A stretch of DNA of 64,000 nucleotides from Drosophila persimilis (lineage: Eukaryota > Arthropoda > Insecta > Diptera > Drosophilidae). Positions 31,694-41,434 of the stretch are shown here, in pieces (positions within the stretch are counted from its first letter, which is position 1; each line of letters opens with the position of its first letter). The DNA is taken from contig NW_020825379.1 in the NCBI RefSeq assembly GCF_003286085.1, positions 20,001 to 84,000 on the forward strand, read 5' to 3'. Under the pieces are notes generated by a model. It saw only the letters and a program-made list of their open reading frames with translations. It ran no database searches and had not been told where the DNA came from. Made by a program: the position numbers and the translations under genes.

Positions 31694-32626
31694 TTAGATA
31701 GTTTTTTCGAAATTTAGGTTTAGGTCTTTACATTTTCTTATAAAGCGGAACACATACACGAACACTCTAAGCAGTTTGAGGTGTGACGAGAATCCCTCGA
31801 TGACATCTATCAACTCCGAACTTCGCACAGCCACGGTCAGCCCGACCGCAGTCTTCCTCTTTTCCAGCTGAAGATCATCGGAGTGTTCGAAATGAGCGTT
31901 CTTGGGCCAGTTTTCTTCTTCCTCTTTCAGAAATGATGGGCCTTCGAACCAAATTGACTGAACGATTTCGTCGACGTCACAACCTCTTGAGACAATATCT
32001 GCTGGGTTCTGTTTCGTGGGTACATGCCGCCACGTAGCATCATCTGACCACTCTTGAATCTCAACCACTCTATTTGAAACGAAAGTCGACAACGACGATG
32101 GATGAGACCGGATCCAATGGAGAGTTACCTCTGAATCCGACCAATAAACGACTCGTTCAATGTGCACGTTTAATAGGGGTTTGATTCTGTGACAGAGATC
32201 TGCGAGAAGGTGAGCGGCACATAACTCAAGCCTTGGGAGCGTTTTGGTCTTGAGCGGCGCTACTTTGGATTTCGAAGTCAATAATGATATTTTTGAACCT
32301 TCTGCAGTTCTGCTACGTATATAGACGCACGCTCCATACGCTCTCATGGAGGCGTCAGCAAAGGCATGTATTTGAACCGGTGACATCGGATCGGAATACA
32401 CAAACCGAGATATGGATATGTCTTCCAAATGAGATAGTGTATTTTTCAACTTATTCCACGCTGTTTCCAAATGCAGCGGGATCGACTCATCCCAATCTAG
32501 TTTGTTAAGCCAAAGCTCCTGCAATAGGATCTTGCCTTTTATAACGATAGGACTTAATAAACCAAGGGGGTCAAACAACTTTGATATCACCGATAGTATG
32601 TTCCGTTTTGTCGCTCGGAGACCCAT
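31694..32626 (-). pseudogene. pol: BEL-3 RNase H and connection
   Basis: Reads SVISKLFDPLGLLSPIVIKGKILLQELW, IHAFADASMRAYGACVYI (first RNase H Asp), LLTSKSKVAPLKTKTLPRLELCAAHLLADL, VYWSDSEVTLHWI and TKQNPADIVSRG. It ends in the linker VDVIEGFSSHLKLLRVF at a stop near 31694. A short untranslated gap then leads to the integrase frame at 31591. Confidence 0.85.
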
Positions 32627-32674
32627 AACTGAATTGTCAATTTTGAACTTAAAGGCATCGTCAGTAGGTAACCA

Positions 32675-33334
32675 TCAGATTTCTAACGCCTTTGTCGACT
32701 CTGAATTCGAGATTGTTATGGGTTTGGCTGCGCACTCAGATGCGGTGATCTCGGTTGAGATTGAAAACCACTTAGTCAACTCAAACCCTGCGGTCTGAAG
32801 AACCTGAGACACTTCGAATTTAATTGCCCTTAGCTCCTCTACGCATGCAGCACCAGTCAACAAGTCATCGACGTAAAAGTCGGACCCAATAACGTTAGCA
32901 GCTCTAGGGAATGAGAGCTTCGCAGACTCACTCAACCTTTTCAAACACCGGATAGCTAAGAATGGGGCTGGTCCAGTCCCATAGGTTACCGTGTTGAGCT
33001 TGTATAATCTCAAGGATTCAGAAGGGTCTCTTCTTCACACTATGAGCTCTAACTGCCGATCCGCTTCGTTCACCATCACTTGGCGATACATCTTTTTAAC
33101 ATCAGCAGTCAGGGCAAACCTGTGCAGACGGAAACGAAGCAGTGTCGAGTATAATTCCTCTTGAATGGTAGGTCCCACCATCAGAATGTCATTTAAGGCC
33201 ACCTGTGAGGACTTCTTGGACGAAGCATCGAACACGACTCGGAGCTTGGTAGACGTACTTTGGGGCCTCAGAACACACTGATGAGGGATTACGTAGTGTG
33301 GAGTAGAAGGAATCGTATTGTCAGTAGGAGACAT
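32675..33334 (-). pseudogene. pol: BEL-3 reverse transcriptase core, two frames
   Basis: 33035-33334: HYVIPHQCVLRPQSTSTKLRVVFDASSKKS, LNDILMVGPTIQEEL and FALTADVKKMYRQV. 32675-33013: YKLNTVTYGTGPAPFLAIRCL and SDFYVDDLLTGAAC, with the catalytic YVDD at about 32875, then GFELTKWFSI. The frames meet at about 33020 with a small shift. The reverse transcriptase motifs are otherwise all present. Confidence 0.85.
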
Positions 33335-35447
33335 ATGAGGAGAGGTACTCTTCCATGAATTCCAAGTACATTTTCTTCAACTCAGGGTCACGATGCAATC
33401 GTCTTTCAAGCGGCAAAAACCGCCGTTTCGCAACCTCAAAGGAGTTGCCTAAACAATTTGGATCTGATTTAAACGGGAGCCTTACTTCGAGCCGACCTGA
33501 TGATAGTACCTGAGTCGTCTTACGATAGTGTTCTTCACATAGCTTGTGCTCAGGTGTGGCAATTTTCTTGGTAGATGGCATTTCTTCCAGTGACCAAAAC
33601 TTTTTCAAGGTCCTATCGATGGATACTAGCAACTCTTCACTGTAACTCAAACTGTTTGTAATTTGAGGAGCAGAACTCCTGGAAACATATTTTCCCGACA
33701 CAACCCAACCAAGAAGGGTTTTCTGAAGAGTTGGAAAGTCAGGACCTTTTTTAATTTGACCAACAGCTAATAATTCAACGAACGATTCTGCTCCAATTAA
33801 CATATCTATTCTTTGTGGCTTGTAGAAATAAGGGTCTGCCAGTGGTAGGTTCTCTGGGATTCGCCAGTCAGTCACATTCACTGACTGGTCAGGGTGATAA
33901 CCTGAAATTGATTTCAGGATCCAAAAATCAAAGGAGAACTCACTACCATTTATTCGCGACTTCACCACTGTATGTATTTTATCCTTTACTTGAGAATTAG
34001 ATTCAATAATTCCAAGCAAGTTAATACAGGACTCCTCTCTACGGATCTGTAAGCGATTAGCGATGTCCTCGGTAATGAAATTTGTTTGTGATCCAGAGTC
34101 GAGCAGAGCTCTGGCCAGAATGTGTTCACCGCTCTTAGTTCGGACTCTTACGATCGACGTAGCCAGAATTTCCCTGTCCGCATGCAAAACATGTGACGTG
34201 GAAGGTTGATTCTGATTTGATGGAGGAGAAGGACTCTCTTGGGGTGGTGGCAACGCGAGACTATTAGCCGACACTGTGTATCGATGCAATAATGTATGAT
34301 GTGAGCGACTGCACACTCGACATTTATTGGCATTGCATTTTACAACAGCGTGGCCTTTTCGCAGACAATTAATGCATAGGGATGCCGACTTAGCAAACTC
34401 AAACCTTTGCATCACCGAGAGACGCGAAAATGAAGGGCAATTTGAAACTACATGGTCTCCTGAAATACAGTAGCTACAAGTTTGCTGAGTTCTACTGTTG
34501 GTGGAAGTGGAAGAACAAGCAAATGAACTGCGATTATGTTGCTTGCTTGGCATGACTTTGTCTTGCCTTGGCTTGGTCGATTCTTCAGCAGACAGATGCT
34601 GGTATCGACGATTCAAGACTTTCTCAAAGTCGGACCAATGCGGCAACTTTTCATAAGTATGCTGTTCATCCCACTTTTGTTTCATCACTGGGTCGACTCT
34701 ATTTAAAACGAGATGAATGAGCATTGCATTCGAAATTTTTGTATCATCTCCGATCGACAGTAACGATCCGTAAATCGACGAAACAGTATCGATTAGAGTT
34801 CTTAGAGATGATGCAGATTGATGCGACATTCTCGGCAGATTGAACAATGTGGAAATATTATTCGTGAAAATCAAATAATCGTTGTCATATACTCGTTTTA
34901 GGCCAGCCATGGCCTTTTCATAATTTGCCTCGGTGACTTGGAACGCCTTTATTGTTCCTAATGCTTCATCAGAGAGGCACGAAATCAAATGATTAATTTT
35001 TTCGATCACCGGTATGCTGTTGTCGCTATGGACTAGTCTCTCAAAAAGGCTAATGAAATTTTTGAATTCCGAGTGTTTACCACTAAATTTGGGTAATGCC
35101 AATTTCGGAAGTCTAGCATGAGTTGGGGCTGAAGAAGACACTGGCTTCGTCTCGCTTGCTGCATCAAAGGCGGCGATAAGCGACATTATCTTTCTTTTGG
35201 TGACAATTATCAGCTCTTCCAACTCGGCTGCATATGCATCATCACCTGTTATATCCTCGATTTGCTCCTGCAAATGGTTAGCCTTTTCAATTGAAGCATT
35301 CAAACAATCTAATCTACATTGTAATTCCGGTAATTGCAAAGGAATCGACCCTTGATCTAATCGATCCTCTAAGCGGCGAATGCTTTTTACTCGACTTTTG
35401 AGCTTAATCTTTAAGTCTTCAAGAGTGGATTTACTTTTTTCTGCCAT
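33321..35447 (-). CDS. gag-pol: BEL-3 Gag, zinc knuckles, protease and RT start
   Basis: 708 codons from ATG 35447. Residues 1-110 are charged and coiled-coil-like. Capsid at about 115-300: RLPKLALPKFSGKHSEFKNF and INHLISCLSDEALGTIKAFQ. Three cysteine motifs at about 322-385: CSYCISGDHVVSNC, CINCLRKGHAVVKC and CRVCSRSHHTLLHR. Protease at about 447 with ARALLDSGSQTNFITEDI. The RT entry FLPLERRLHRDPELKKMYLEF ends the ORF at EYLSSYVSY, where a frameshift (about 33330) moves RT to the next frame. This is the longest intact gag region in the window. Confidence 0.88.
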   Translation of the reverse strand: MAEKSKSTLEDLKIKLKSRVKSIRRLEDRLDQGSIPLQLPELQCRLDCLNASIEKANHLQEQIEDITGDDAYAAELEELIIVTKRKIMSLIAAFDAASETKPVSSSAPTHARLPKLALPKFSGKHSEFKNFISLFERLVHSDNSIPVIEKINHLISCLSDEALGTIKAFQVTEANYEKAMAGLKRVYDNDYLIFTNNISTLFNLPRMSHQSASSLRTLIDTVSSIYGSLLSIGDDTKISNAMLIHLVLNRVDPVMKQKWDEQHTYEKLPHWSDFEKVLNRRYQHLSAEESTKPRQDKVMPSKQHNRSSFACSSTSTNSRTQQTCSYCISGDHVVSNCPSFSRLSVMQRFEFAKSASLCINCLRKGHAVVKCNANKCRVCSRSHHTLLHRYTVSANSLALPPPQESPSPPSNQNQPSTSHVLHADREILATSIVRVRTKSGEHILARALLDSGSQTNFITEDIANRLQIRREESCINLLGIIESNSQVKDKIHTVVKSRINGSEFSFDFWILKSISGYHPDQSVNVTDWRIPENLPLADPYFYKPQRIDMLIGAESFVELLAVGQIKKGPDFPTLQKTLLGWVVSGKYVSRSSAPQITNSLSYSEELLVSIDRTLKKFWSLEEMPSTKKIATPEHKLCEEHYRKTTQVLSSGRLEVRLPFKSDPNCLGNSFEVAKRRFLPLERRLHRDPELKKMYLEFMEEYLSSYVSY

Positions 35448-35496
35448 AGTATTTGTTTATGAAGATTTTAAGCAACAAACCACTATTATTTCTATT

Positions 35497-35529
<33 letters not shown>

Positions 35530-35880
35530 TTTTTTAAATGTTTAAACGAGAACGATAATCGAAAACGAATTTTAATTGAATGTCGAGGCACGAGGTATTG
35601 TAGGCCGTCTAACCCGGGAATTGTAGTGACCAATATCGGTGCCCGGCGATTTGATATAACTCTTTTTTATTAGCTGCGCGTCCGTCTCTCACAATCGCCA
35701 TTTACAAAGTGAACTTACTCTCTTATCGATGTTTCTTATCCGATATCTCTCTATTGGTATTTCCCGCCGAGTGTATCGATGGTGCGGTAAATACCAATGC
35801 GCGCTGTATGCTATTTTAAATACTAGTTGAATGCCTCACTAATTATTACCTTGCTACAGTATCAAGGGAAAGAGTAGTTG

Positions 35881-35990
35881 CAAGTGACTGCCGAAAACAA
35901 TATACCCGTTAGATACAGGGTAGCGCGTCACTGGGCAAGTAACAGCCGAAAACAATATACCCGTTAGATACAGGGTAGCGCGTCACTTGG
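35881..35990. repeat. Two tandem copies of a 55-bp repeat in the BEL-3 leader
   Basis: CAAGTGACTGCCGAAAAC and CAAGTAACAGCCGAAAAC begin the two copies. Both continue with AATATACCCGTTAGATACAG and GGTAGCGCGTCACT, with only a few differences. Related single copies are found at 44449-44490 and 44672-44720 in BEL-4. Confidence 0.85.
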
Positions 35991-36199
35991 CGCACCGTTA
36001 AGCTCAAGAGCGGCAACGAAAATTCTTCCAACAAATACAACGCATGCAGCAGGAGAAGCGAAAGCGAAAACGAAATAATGCACCGGTGCTGCTGCTTGTA
36101 TGTATGTGTGGATATTTTCTATACGCCGTGGCTTGGGTGAACGAACGAACAAACTTTGTGAGGTTCTAACGACGAGAAAGGTAGAACAAAATAAAGTGA

Positions 36200-36217
36200 G
36201 GGGGGGGGGGGGGGGGG
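36200..36217. repeat. Homopolymer run of 18 G
   Basis: An uninterrupted G run on the plus strand (C run in the BEL-3 sense strand). It is long enough to form G-quadruplex-type structure and is also a likely site of sequencing length error. Confidence 0.85.
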
Positions 36218-36743
36218 TGTAGGGCGACAGTGATGGCAGTAAACGAAAGATGTATGGGCATATAACTGTTGCGTCCAAATAGCGGTTCACATATGTCTGT
36301 GTGTGTCGATATGTATGTATTTATGTGTGTTTAGTTATATTTATGCAATTACTAAAAAATGCATGCAATCAAGCTCTACTATATGTATATCATACGTCTG
36401 TGCCTAGAATTGAAGGCGATGTGCAATGTTTTCAGCACAAGACACCTCAAAGAGAGATCTGAATGTCTTTTGCTCAGCCTTCAATTTTCTGCACAAATAC
36501 CTCTGATTCCTCTTTTGGATCTTTGAACCCAACTGCTACTTTCCTGTCTTTATCGCAGGGCATCCCTCGGCGGTAGCAGAAATTTGCACAAAAAATATTG
36601 TTGGCGCGACAGACGCGATGATATATTTTACAAATTGATTGCCGATTGCACACACACACGACGCGGGCAACGAATATGTTTGCATATGTATACTGCAATT
36701 TCTTGTGTCACTGTCACTTATTGTTGTTGCCTTTCACTTTACA

Positions 36744-36761
36744 GTCCACCCGGGGGCGCCA
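36744..36761 (-). promoter_or_regulatory. BEL-3 primer binding site
   Basis: Minus strand TGGCGCCCCCGGGTGGAC, directly after the LTR. BEL-4 has the same 18 bases at 45442-45459. It begins TGGCGCC like BEL-2 but differs afterwards. Confidence 0.8.
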
Positions 36762-37072
36762 TGAAAAATTAGAAGAGGTTTTCTAATTGAATTACCGAAA
36801 ACTTTGGGTGGCTGTAATTTAAATTATTTATTTGGCGGGGCGAAAAATTCATACGCTCGATCTAATTCAAGGTTGGCGAACAACTATCTTTTCTTCACAA
36901 TTCAAATCTCTTACTCTAGCTAACCTACGGTGGCAAAGCGGGGCGAATTCGCCAAGAGCGAGAGAGCGGGCTTTTATTGCGCTCCCGCTTTGCCCTAGCC
37001 TAACTTACACTAGACTTCATAATTAAGATCAATAACTAATAATTGTGGCCATGGATGGAAGGTCACGCAACA
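36762..37072 (-). repeat. BEL-3 5' LTR
   Basis: Lies on the gag side and is followed (toward lower coordinates) by the primer site. It begins TGAAAAATTAGAAGAGG on the plus strand and ends CACGCAACA. It contains a GCGGGGCGAATTCGCC segment shared with the BEL-4 LTRs. Confidence 0.92.
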
Positions 37073-37450
37073 GTTCATTTAAACGTCGATCGCTTGGACC
37101 GTTGGCAGAAAGTCACACAGCTTCAGCAAATCTTTTGGTCTCGGTGGCGCCAATCGTATTTAACCAGTCTTCAAGAAAGAACGAAGTGGCGCACCCGGAA
37201 TCCTGAGCTTCACGTCAATGATGTCGTTCTTGTTAAGGACGAGAACTTCCCTCTTCTGAAGTGGCCTCTAGCGAGAATCCTCGAGCTCATCCCAGGAGTT
37301 GATGGCGTATCTCGAGTCGCCTTGATCAGGATGGCTACAGGTGTTAGCCGAAGAGCACTTGCAAAACTATGTCTATTGCCTCTACGAGATGAGGTGAAAG
37401 GCATGGATCCTTCCACGGGGGGAGTATGTTCGGGCGAAGCCCGAGTGTAA
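37073..37450 (+). pseudogene. pol: BEL-5 integrase C-terminus, after BEL-3
   Basis: GTTCA at 37073-37077 repeats 30018-30022. The frame then reads NVDRLDRWQKVTQLQQIFWSRWRQSYLTSLQER, VNDVVLVKDENFPLLKWPLARI and SRRALAKLCLLPL, the end of a BEL integrase. It stops at TAA 37448, just inside the LTR. This piece shows that 24931-30022 and 37073-37879 are one element. Confidence 0.88.
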
Positions 37451-37879
37451 ATTTTGTACCGTTCTATTGCCTATCAATTCACTTTCCTTTCCATTTTTGT
37501 CATTATACTAAACTAACGTAACGTAAGCGTAGCTTTATCTATGCTCGTTCAGCAACATGCTCTCATTTATTCATCTAGTCCTTATCTATGCTCGCTCTTG
37601 TTATCTTTTCTTTCCTATGCCGTCGCTAAGCCGTCAACAGCTGCGCCTGCTCTAGCAGTTACCGCTTGATATAGTTGGAGAACAGACCTTTTTTGTCCCC
37701 AATCTATTACTTTGGCTCATCTAAGTGTATCACTCTAATACTATTGTAAAAGGCTCTGGCATCTTCGGCCACCCTCAACACACAAAATACCTATAATAAA
37801 ATGTATAACGTTTCGGAAAGTATTAATTCGTGAAATTATTGAACAATCATAGTCAGCGAAAAATCTCGATGTCTCAACA
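37427..37879 (+). repeat. BEL-5 3' LTR
   Basis: A purine-rich CACGGGGGGAGTA (37414-37426) precedes TGTTCGGGCGAAGCCCGAG, which carries a short GGGC(GAA)GCCC palindrome. The end is placed at CTCAACA (37879), because beyond it the sequence can be aligned to the inverted 412-like copy. No second copy exists in the window, so the end is less certain. Confidence 0.65.
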
Positions 37880-38283
37880 ACCACCTTAAATTAGATCGTC
37901 ATGGAATGTAGACATTATTGCTTCTTTCTCTTTTTCATTATTTATTTGGGTCACCGGCTGAATGATTTTAAATTTTCATTGCCCAATTGTTTGAAAGTAT
38001 CTATTGAAATTGATTCGAAGATCTTTTCGCTCGGTGCCACTTTTAGTTGGCTGATTTTAGATACACCGGCTTGCCATTCAAGCCTTTGGAAAAACTGACC
38101 TAAGTCGAGAATTCCATTGGAGTACAAATCGGTAACATTAATTCTTGCTACAACTGTTTTTCCATGTTTCAATAAACATGTGGATTCTGTTATTCGCAAG
38201 GTCACTACTTTTCGTACCTCGACATTTCTGATGACTTCGTATACGTTGGGCCTAGAAGCTTTTTCAAGACTTTGCCTGGGCAA
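37880..38283 (-). pseudogene. pol: 412-like post-RNase H region
   Basis: RKVVTLRITESTCLLKHGK, DLYSNGILDLGQFFQRLEWQ and SQLKVAPSEKIFESISID parallel copy 1 at about 450-660. The rest (37950-37880) is homologous to the NEKEKEAILSTLHDD segment but lacks part of the linker. The integrase zinc domain begins only a few bases before the BEL-5 LTR, where the copy ends. Confidence 0.78.
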
Positions 38284-38753
38284 TAGTTCTTGTTTATTTC
38301 CTGCTCTGTTTTAACTGTAAAATGTTTGCCATATATATATGGTCGAAAATGTGTTATTGCCCAATGTATTGCTGCTAGTTCTTGTTCTGTAGTACTCTTA
38401 TTGCTTTCACATTTAGTGAATGCTCTTGATGCATATGCAACTGGGAGTTGGTGTCCATTATAGTTTTGAGTTAAAACTGCTCCACATGCTTGCTTGCTTT
38501 CATCTGTGATTATGCAAAATTCTTTGCTAAAATCTGGGTACTGTAATAAATTTGGCTGAACAAGTTTATTTTTTAAGTACTGGAATGCTTTTTCACACTC
38601 TGTTGTCCATTTAAATGGGACATTCTTTTTACATAATCTTGTTATGTGCCGTGAATATTCGGCGAAGTTTTTTATAAAACGTCTATAATAATTGCAAAAT
38701 GCAACGAATCTTCTATCGCTGTCTGCGTCTGATGACGTCAAATTTTTTGTCAT
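38205..38753 (-). pseudogene. pol: 412-like RT connection and RNase H
   Basis: 182 codons: RRFVAFCNYYRRFIKNFAE, LCKKNVPFKWTTECEKAFQ, FCIITDESKQACGAVLTQ (first RNase H position, here D-E-S), PVAYASRAFTKCESNKST and EQELAAIHWAITHFRPYIYGKHF. That last part matches copy 1 at positions 12-120 almost word for word. The frame then breaks near 38300 and skips the DHRPLTYL-to-ISR part. Confidence 0.82.
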
Positions 38754-39278
38754 CTGGTAAGATTCCTTTATCTGTGCATCTGTGACCTAGAAACGTCACC
38801 TCGTGCATAAAAAATGAAAAGACGTCATATTTCTTGAGTTTTCCTCAAGTTCGATTTGGTGGAAACCTGACATTAAATCAAGGCATGAAAAATATTTAGC
38901 TCGACCCAATTGATCAAGAATATCGTCAATTCTGGGGAGTGGAAATTTATCGGACAGTAATTTTTTATTTACTTGGCGATAGTCAATTACTAATCGCCAT
39001 TTTTTCTCTGTTGAACCCGGAAGGGCTTTCTTTGGGACTAATAAAAGTGGGCTCTTATAGGGTGAAACAGACGGTTCAACAATATTTTGTTCAATTAACT
39101 TTCCAACTTGATGCTGGATTTCTTCTATTTGGCTTTGCGGACATCGATAATTTTTTACATATACTGGTTCATCATCCTTAAGTCTCAGTTTTTGCTTATA
39201 GAAATTGTTCGTTGTGATTGGTTCGCTTTCAAGTCCGAACAGTTTGTTGTTTCTTAAACAAAGTTGGAAAATTTTTCT
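38754..39278 (-). pseudogene. pol: 412-like reverse transcriptase with the active-site segment deleted
   Basis: The minus strand reads RCPQSQIEEIQHQVGKLIEQ, SPLLLVPKKALPGSTEKKW, LPRIDDILDQLGRAKYFSCLD and SGFHQIELEENS (39200-38830), then jumps to FMHEVTFLGHRCTDKGI at about 38810-38770. The segment that carries the Y-x-D-D box should lie between these and is missing. RT activity is therefore lost. Confidence 0.75.
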
Positions 39279-39964
39279 TTAATTATTATTAATTACAGAC
39301 TCTTTTCTATTGTCTTTGATATTTTGAACTACATCGTAGTTCGAAAGTGATTCAAATTTTAAATTATTAATGCTTACTATTTGGCATGTATCTGTTGTAT
39401 TTAAGAATCGGACGAAGGCATTCTGGGCTGTTGCAATCGTATTTGCAACATAAACGCCCGATTTAATTTCCTGATTGGGAATTAAAATGTTTTCTTCTGC
39501 TGAATACAACTATATTTTGCGTATCACTTGGGATCTTGCTGGTAGAAGTGCTGAATTAGTACCAGAACTAAATGTAATTGGAACATAGATAGGATACTTT
39601 AGGTTTTGAGGTCTAATTATAAACCAATCCTCGGAACTATTGTAATCTAATTGGCAATTAAATGTTTTTATGAAATCTAATCCTATTATTCCATCGCAAG
39701 GGATTGCGAAGTTTGGATGAAGTAGATGAAATTTGTATGGAATAATGGATTTGTCTGTTTAGAGTTCAATTGAGGCTAGTCCTTTGGAGTTTATTACTCC
39801 TTCACATATGCCTCGAATGTCTATAACGTCTATGTCAGAATTTTCTTTTATAATTGAAATATCTGCACCTGTATCGATCAAAAATGTTATTTTTTTATTT
39901 GTTGCTACATTTTTGAATGATACGAAATTGTTGAGACTTAAGTTAACAGTATATATTTTATTAT
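39279..39964 (-). pseudogene. pol: 412-like protease and downstream linker
   Basis: KITFLIDTGADISII lies at about 39895-39850, with the active-site DTGA. IGLDFIKTFNCQLDYN-type phrases follow (about 39690-39640), then the ORF 39279-39509 (ILIPNQEIKSGVYVANTI and FVRFLNTTDTCQIVSINNL). Stop codons interrupt the frame at about 39760 and 39510. Confidence 0.7.
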
Positions 39965-40931
39965 TTACTCTTGAGTATCTGGAGGTGTCTGGGAGTTTCC
40001 CGAACTATTTTGGGCAATTCGAATATTATTGTTGTTGTTATAATTGTTTATATTTTGGTTATTGCCTCGGTTGTAATTATTCCTACCTCTGTTATAACTT
40101 CGTCCACCTCTATAGTTGTTTCTGTTATTGTTGTAACTATTGTTATTGTTGTAGGAATTGTAGTTACCGCGGCCATTGCCTCTACCTCTTTGCGGTGGGT
40201 AACTACCTCCTCTATTGTTGCGGCCTCGTTGAAATAATATTGCATTATAACTTCCAGTCATTTCCGTGCTCCAATGGATGTATTTACCCATTACATCATT
40301 GAAAGTAACGAAGTTACTTTTCATGCTAACAATTTCGGGTCATTGCAGTTATTGATTCTTTTGTGGAGAATTTTTCTGCATTTTCTGGGTCTAAGCCATC
40401 ATCAATATATGATGCTTCCAATTGCTTTCGCAAATTGTCGATTTCCGTTGTATATTGTGATGCTGTTTTGCCCTTTTGTTTAGTATTTGCCAATTTAGCT
40501 TTGAGTACGACAGAAGATTCTCCTTTTACGTTAGTTTTCAGCTTGGTAATGATTCCGGATATAGTAGTTTCGTCTTGTACTTTGTACAAAATTGTGCCGG
40601 TTATTTTTGATTTAATAACCTCAACTGCTATATCTTCTTGGTTGCCTTTGGTTCTTTCCACAATGCGCACAGCAGTTAGGAATCTGTTTAGTGATAGTTT
40701 TTTACCATCAAATTCAGGGACGGAAGAGGAAACCTGCTTCACATATTCACTATCTAAGGTTACTTGGTTAGTCATCGTAATTTCTGTATTTTCCTCGAGC
40801 TTTTCAATATCACTATCACTATCTGAATTGATTATTGGTTTAGATTCATCTAAATCTTGTAACTGGTTCTCGTCGAATTCAGCTAGCATATTTTGATTTT
40901 CTGGGATTGTTATTACTCCTTCTAATACCAA
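39965..40931 (-). pseudogene. gag: 412-like Gag with RG/N-rich tail and no zinc knuckle
   Basis: 40326-40931 (201 codons): an acidic N-terminus (DSDSDIEKLEENTEITM), then VSSSVPEFDGKKLSLNRFL, KITGTILYKVQDETTIS and SVVLKAKLANTKQKGKTASQ. The frame shifts near 40326. 39965-40324: KSNFVTFNDVMGKYIH, then RGRNNRGGSYPPQRGRGNG and long Asn-rich and Arg/Gly-rich runs. 412/mdg1-type Gag lacks CCHC knuckles and binds RNA with a basic tail, which matches. The start codon is uncertain. Confidence 0.78.
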
Positions 40932-41097
40932 TGTTATGTAATCTAGTTTTTAAAAATGTTATAATTTTCTGACATTGATTTTTATGCTCCTGTGTCAATT
41001 TAGCATTGACTTAGTTTATTGTTATTACTATGTTATTGTATTGAGCTGTTAGTATTTGCGCGTGATGTTTAAACGTATCTGATCTTATTGTTTTGTC

Positions 41098-41407
41098 TGT
41101 AAAAATTTAGAATAGTTTTTCTAAATAAAAGAGACCGAAAAACTTGGTTGACTGCAAATTTGTATTTTACGATGACGAAAAAAAAGGAGTGCGTGCGTTC
41201 GTTTCAATAGATTTTTCTCGACTTTCTTCATATATTCAAAACAATTTCTTCTTCGCCTATCTTACCTACGGTGGCACAGCGGGGCGAATTCGCCAAGAGC
41301 GAGAGAGCGGGCTTTTATTGCGCTCCCGCTTTGCCCTAGCCTAACTTACGCTACACTTCATAAATTTCGATCCTAATAACAATTATTATTAGCCAAATGG
41401 CGCTACA
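41098..41407 (-). repeat. BEL-4 3' LTR
   Basis: TGTAAAAATTTAGAATAG to GCGCTACA. It pairs with 45460-45768. The terminal bases are slightly altered (TGTAAAAA against TGAAAA), so the exact start may shift by one or two. Confidence 0.85.
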
Positions 41408-41434
41408 CCGGCCCCGTTGAAGGCCTGGAAGGCT

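Larger units (their letters stand above)
35448..36743 (-). other. BEL-3 leader, with repeats
   Basis: About 1.3 kb with no coding signal. It holds a 55-bp direct repeat (35881-35990), a run of 18 G (36200-36217) and TATTT/ATT-rich tracts near the gag start (35496-35536). The long leader is shared with BEL-4 (44342-45441), where similar ATATACCCG and GGGTAGCGCGTCACTTGG phrases recur. Confidence 0.6.
30023..37072 (-). mobile_element. BEL-3: nearly complete BEL element inserted in BEL-5
   Basis: A 7050-bp element with two 311-bp LTRs (30023-30333 and 36762-37072; about three differences) and a GTTCA target duplication. Primer site 36744-36761, leader 35448-36743, gag-protease-RT start 33321-35447, RT 32675-33334, RNase H 31694-32626, integrase 30362-31591, all on the minus strand. 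It has several frameshifts and an integrase missing its first catalytic Asp, so it cannot move by itself. Low LTR divergence indicates a recent insertion. Confidence 0.92.
24931..37879 (+). mobile_element. BEL-5: BEL element on the plus strand, 5' LTR missing, interrupted by a LINE and by BEL-3
   Basis: Gag, knuckles, protease, RT, RNase H and integrase follow in order from 24957 to 30022. The integrase C-terminus is at 37078-37450 and a 3' LTR at 37427-37879. BEL-3 splits the integrase at 30022/37073 with a GTTCA duplication. A LINE fragment replaces the piece between protease and RT (26880-27715). BEL-2 lies directly upstream of its gag start, so the BEL-5 5' LTR and leader were lost by rearrangement. 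Confidence 0.85.
37880..41097 (-). mobile_element. 412-like copy 2, internal region only, deleted in RT and pol
   Basis: Inverted relative to copy 1. In order from 40931 downward: Gag with an RG/N-rich tail, protease, RT without its active site, RNase H and the region after it. The last part (37951-38283) is clearly homologous to copy 1 at about 380-690 (PRQSLEKASRPNVYEVI and DLGQFFQRLEWQAG). Both LTRs and the integrase are absent. The left end abuts the BEL-5 LTR and the right end a BEL-4 LTR, so it probably served as target for both. Confidence 0.82.
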
